The position numbers and the translations under genes are program-made. The notes beneath the pieces were generated by a model that worked only from the letters and a program-made list of their open reading frames with translations, ran no database searches and was not told where the DNA came from. From Lentimicrobiaceae bacterium (GTDB lineage: Bacteria > Bacteroidota > Bacteroidia > Bacteroidales > SKPS01): 6,698 bases of DNA. The DNA lies in NCBI GenBank assembly GCA_007119395.1, contig SKPS01000328.1:1-6698 (forward strand), read 5' to 3'. Of the stretch, positions 6,410 to 6,698 are shown in pieces (within the stretch, counting starts at the first letter, position 1; every line of letters begins with the position of its first letter).

Positions 6410-6579
6410 GTTCTCTGTTTACCCGGTTTGATGTGATTTACACAACATATACCAGGCGTCGTACGCTGTATGATTCATCTTTTAACTTTCCGGGTTGAAA
6501 AGTTAAAAGGGAAGCTTTGAACCGAAACATACTTGACACCTTATTAAAAGATAACAGGCAATGATCTGTGGTATGCATC
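6402..6579 (-). promoter_or_regulatory. nusG: Structured secE-nusG intergenic leader
   Basis: A 178-base spacer, the longest gap in the window; secE and nusG are almost contiguous in E. coli. It holds an 11-bp AT-rich hairpin (6479-6509), part of a hairpin over the secE stop (6562-6593) and a small GC dyad (GCGT-CGT-ACGC, 6456-6466). I looked for Bacteroidota promoter elements. TAACTTTT, read on the coding strand at about 6486-6479, has a TTTC 18 bases upstream, and TATGTTTC also resembles the -7 element, but neither has a proper TTTG partner at normal spacing. A nusG promoter here is possible but not demonstrated. Confidence 0.4.
6479..6509 (-). other. 11-bp perfect stem-loop in the nusG leader
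   Basis: CTTTTAACTTT (6479-6489) and AAAGTTAAAAG (6499-6509) are perfect inverted repeats around the 9-base loop CCGGGTTGA (plus letters). The stem is AT-rich. On the transcribed strand it is followed by ATGAATC, not a U-tract, so it is not a typical intrinsic terminator. It could be an RNA switch element, a processing site, or, as DNA, a dimeric regulator site. Nine of the 11 arm bases are A or T, so part of the symmetry could be compositional, but 11 unbroken pairs is striking. Confidence 0.6.
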
Positions 6580-6593
6580 TTAACCACCGATCA
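6562..6593 (-). other. Hairpin spanning the secE stop codon
   Basis: TGATC (6562-6566) pairs with GATCA (6589-6593), and GTGGT (6568-6572) with ACCAC (6583-6587), with a single mismatch between the two stems and a 10-base loop. The secE stop (TAA, 6580-6582) lies in the loop. The transcribed strand downstream is TTGCCTGTTATCTTTTAATA, only moderately T-rich. A weak terminator or mRNA 3'-end stabiliser between secE and nusG is plausible but unproven. Confidence 0.45.
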
Positions 6594-6698
6594 GTCTGTA
6601 AAATACTTCAAGGATACCTGACCACCAACTGATGCCCGGGTGTACACCAAAGACGAAATCCATAATGAAAATCATCGAGGCAAATACCAGCGCTGCAA
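6580..6698 (-). CDS. secE: Preprotein translocase subunit SecE, 5' end outside the window
   Basis: Small essential subunit that clamps SecY in the inner-membrane SecYEG channel. Only the last 38 residues are present, plus two bases of the preceding codon. They read through a hydrophobic stretch (AALVFASMIFIMDFVFG), the later part of the single conserved transmembrane helix, followed by a short extracytoplasmic tail rich in aromatic residues (HPGISWWSGILEVFYRLIGG) and a TAA stop. SecE proteins of this single-helix type have about 60-65 residues, so some 25 N-terminal residues lie beyond base 6698. The assignment rests on this segment together with the position immediately upstream of nusG, the near-universal location of secE. 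Confidence 0.9.
   Translation of the reverse strand, partial: AALVFASMIFIMDFVFGVHPGISWWSGILEVFYRLIGG

Noticed and set aside
5700..6431. 243-codon open frame on the plus strand opposite nusG and the start of rplK
   Set aside because: It is the antisense of two certain, conserved genes; its product resembles no family I know and its frame follows from their codon usage.

Overview
This is a ribosomal-protein and RNA-polymerase cluster of a bacterium, read entirely on the minus strand. In transcription order (high to low coordinates) it runs secE (3' part only) - nusG - rplK (uL11) - rplA (uL1) - rplJ (uL10) - rplL (bL12) - rpoB (start to about residue 1156, C-terminus beyond base 1). This is the classic secE-nusG-L11-L1-L10-L12-rpoB order. 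The protein sequences (NusG, RpoB with its lineage-specific charged insert, SecE ending in a short extracytoplasmic tail) and the lack of Shine-Dalgarno sequences before the starts point to Bacteroidota, most likely Bacteroidales. The order-level placement is my judgement from remembered family sequences, not from a search.

Region by region: 6580-6698 is the end of the SecE translocase subunit; 6402-6579 is an unusually long 178-base gap with two hairpins; 5853-6401 is nusG; 5360-5806 and 4613-5308 encode the L11 and L1 proteins; 4046-4576 and 3589-3966 encode the L10/L12 stalk; 3469-3588 is a 120-base spacer with a strong 19-bp interrupted hairpin; 1-3468 is rpoB. No gap exceeds 300 bases. 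I see no tRNA, rRNA, mobile element, CRISPR or phage signal.

The products work together: SecE belongs to the SecYEG channel, NusG couples RNA polymerase to the leading ribosome, L11/L10/L12/L1 form the GTPase-associated stalk and L1 stalk of the 50S subunit, and RpoB is the catalytic beta subunit of RNA polymerase. Gene content is ordinary and essential. The parts worth a second look lie between the genes: the rplL-rpoB hairpin, a TTG start for rpoB with no ATG alternative, the structured secE-nusG leader with a three-codon upstream ORF overlapping the nusG start, and an AT-rich repeat leader before rplL. I found no evidence of a wholly new system here.
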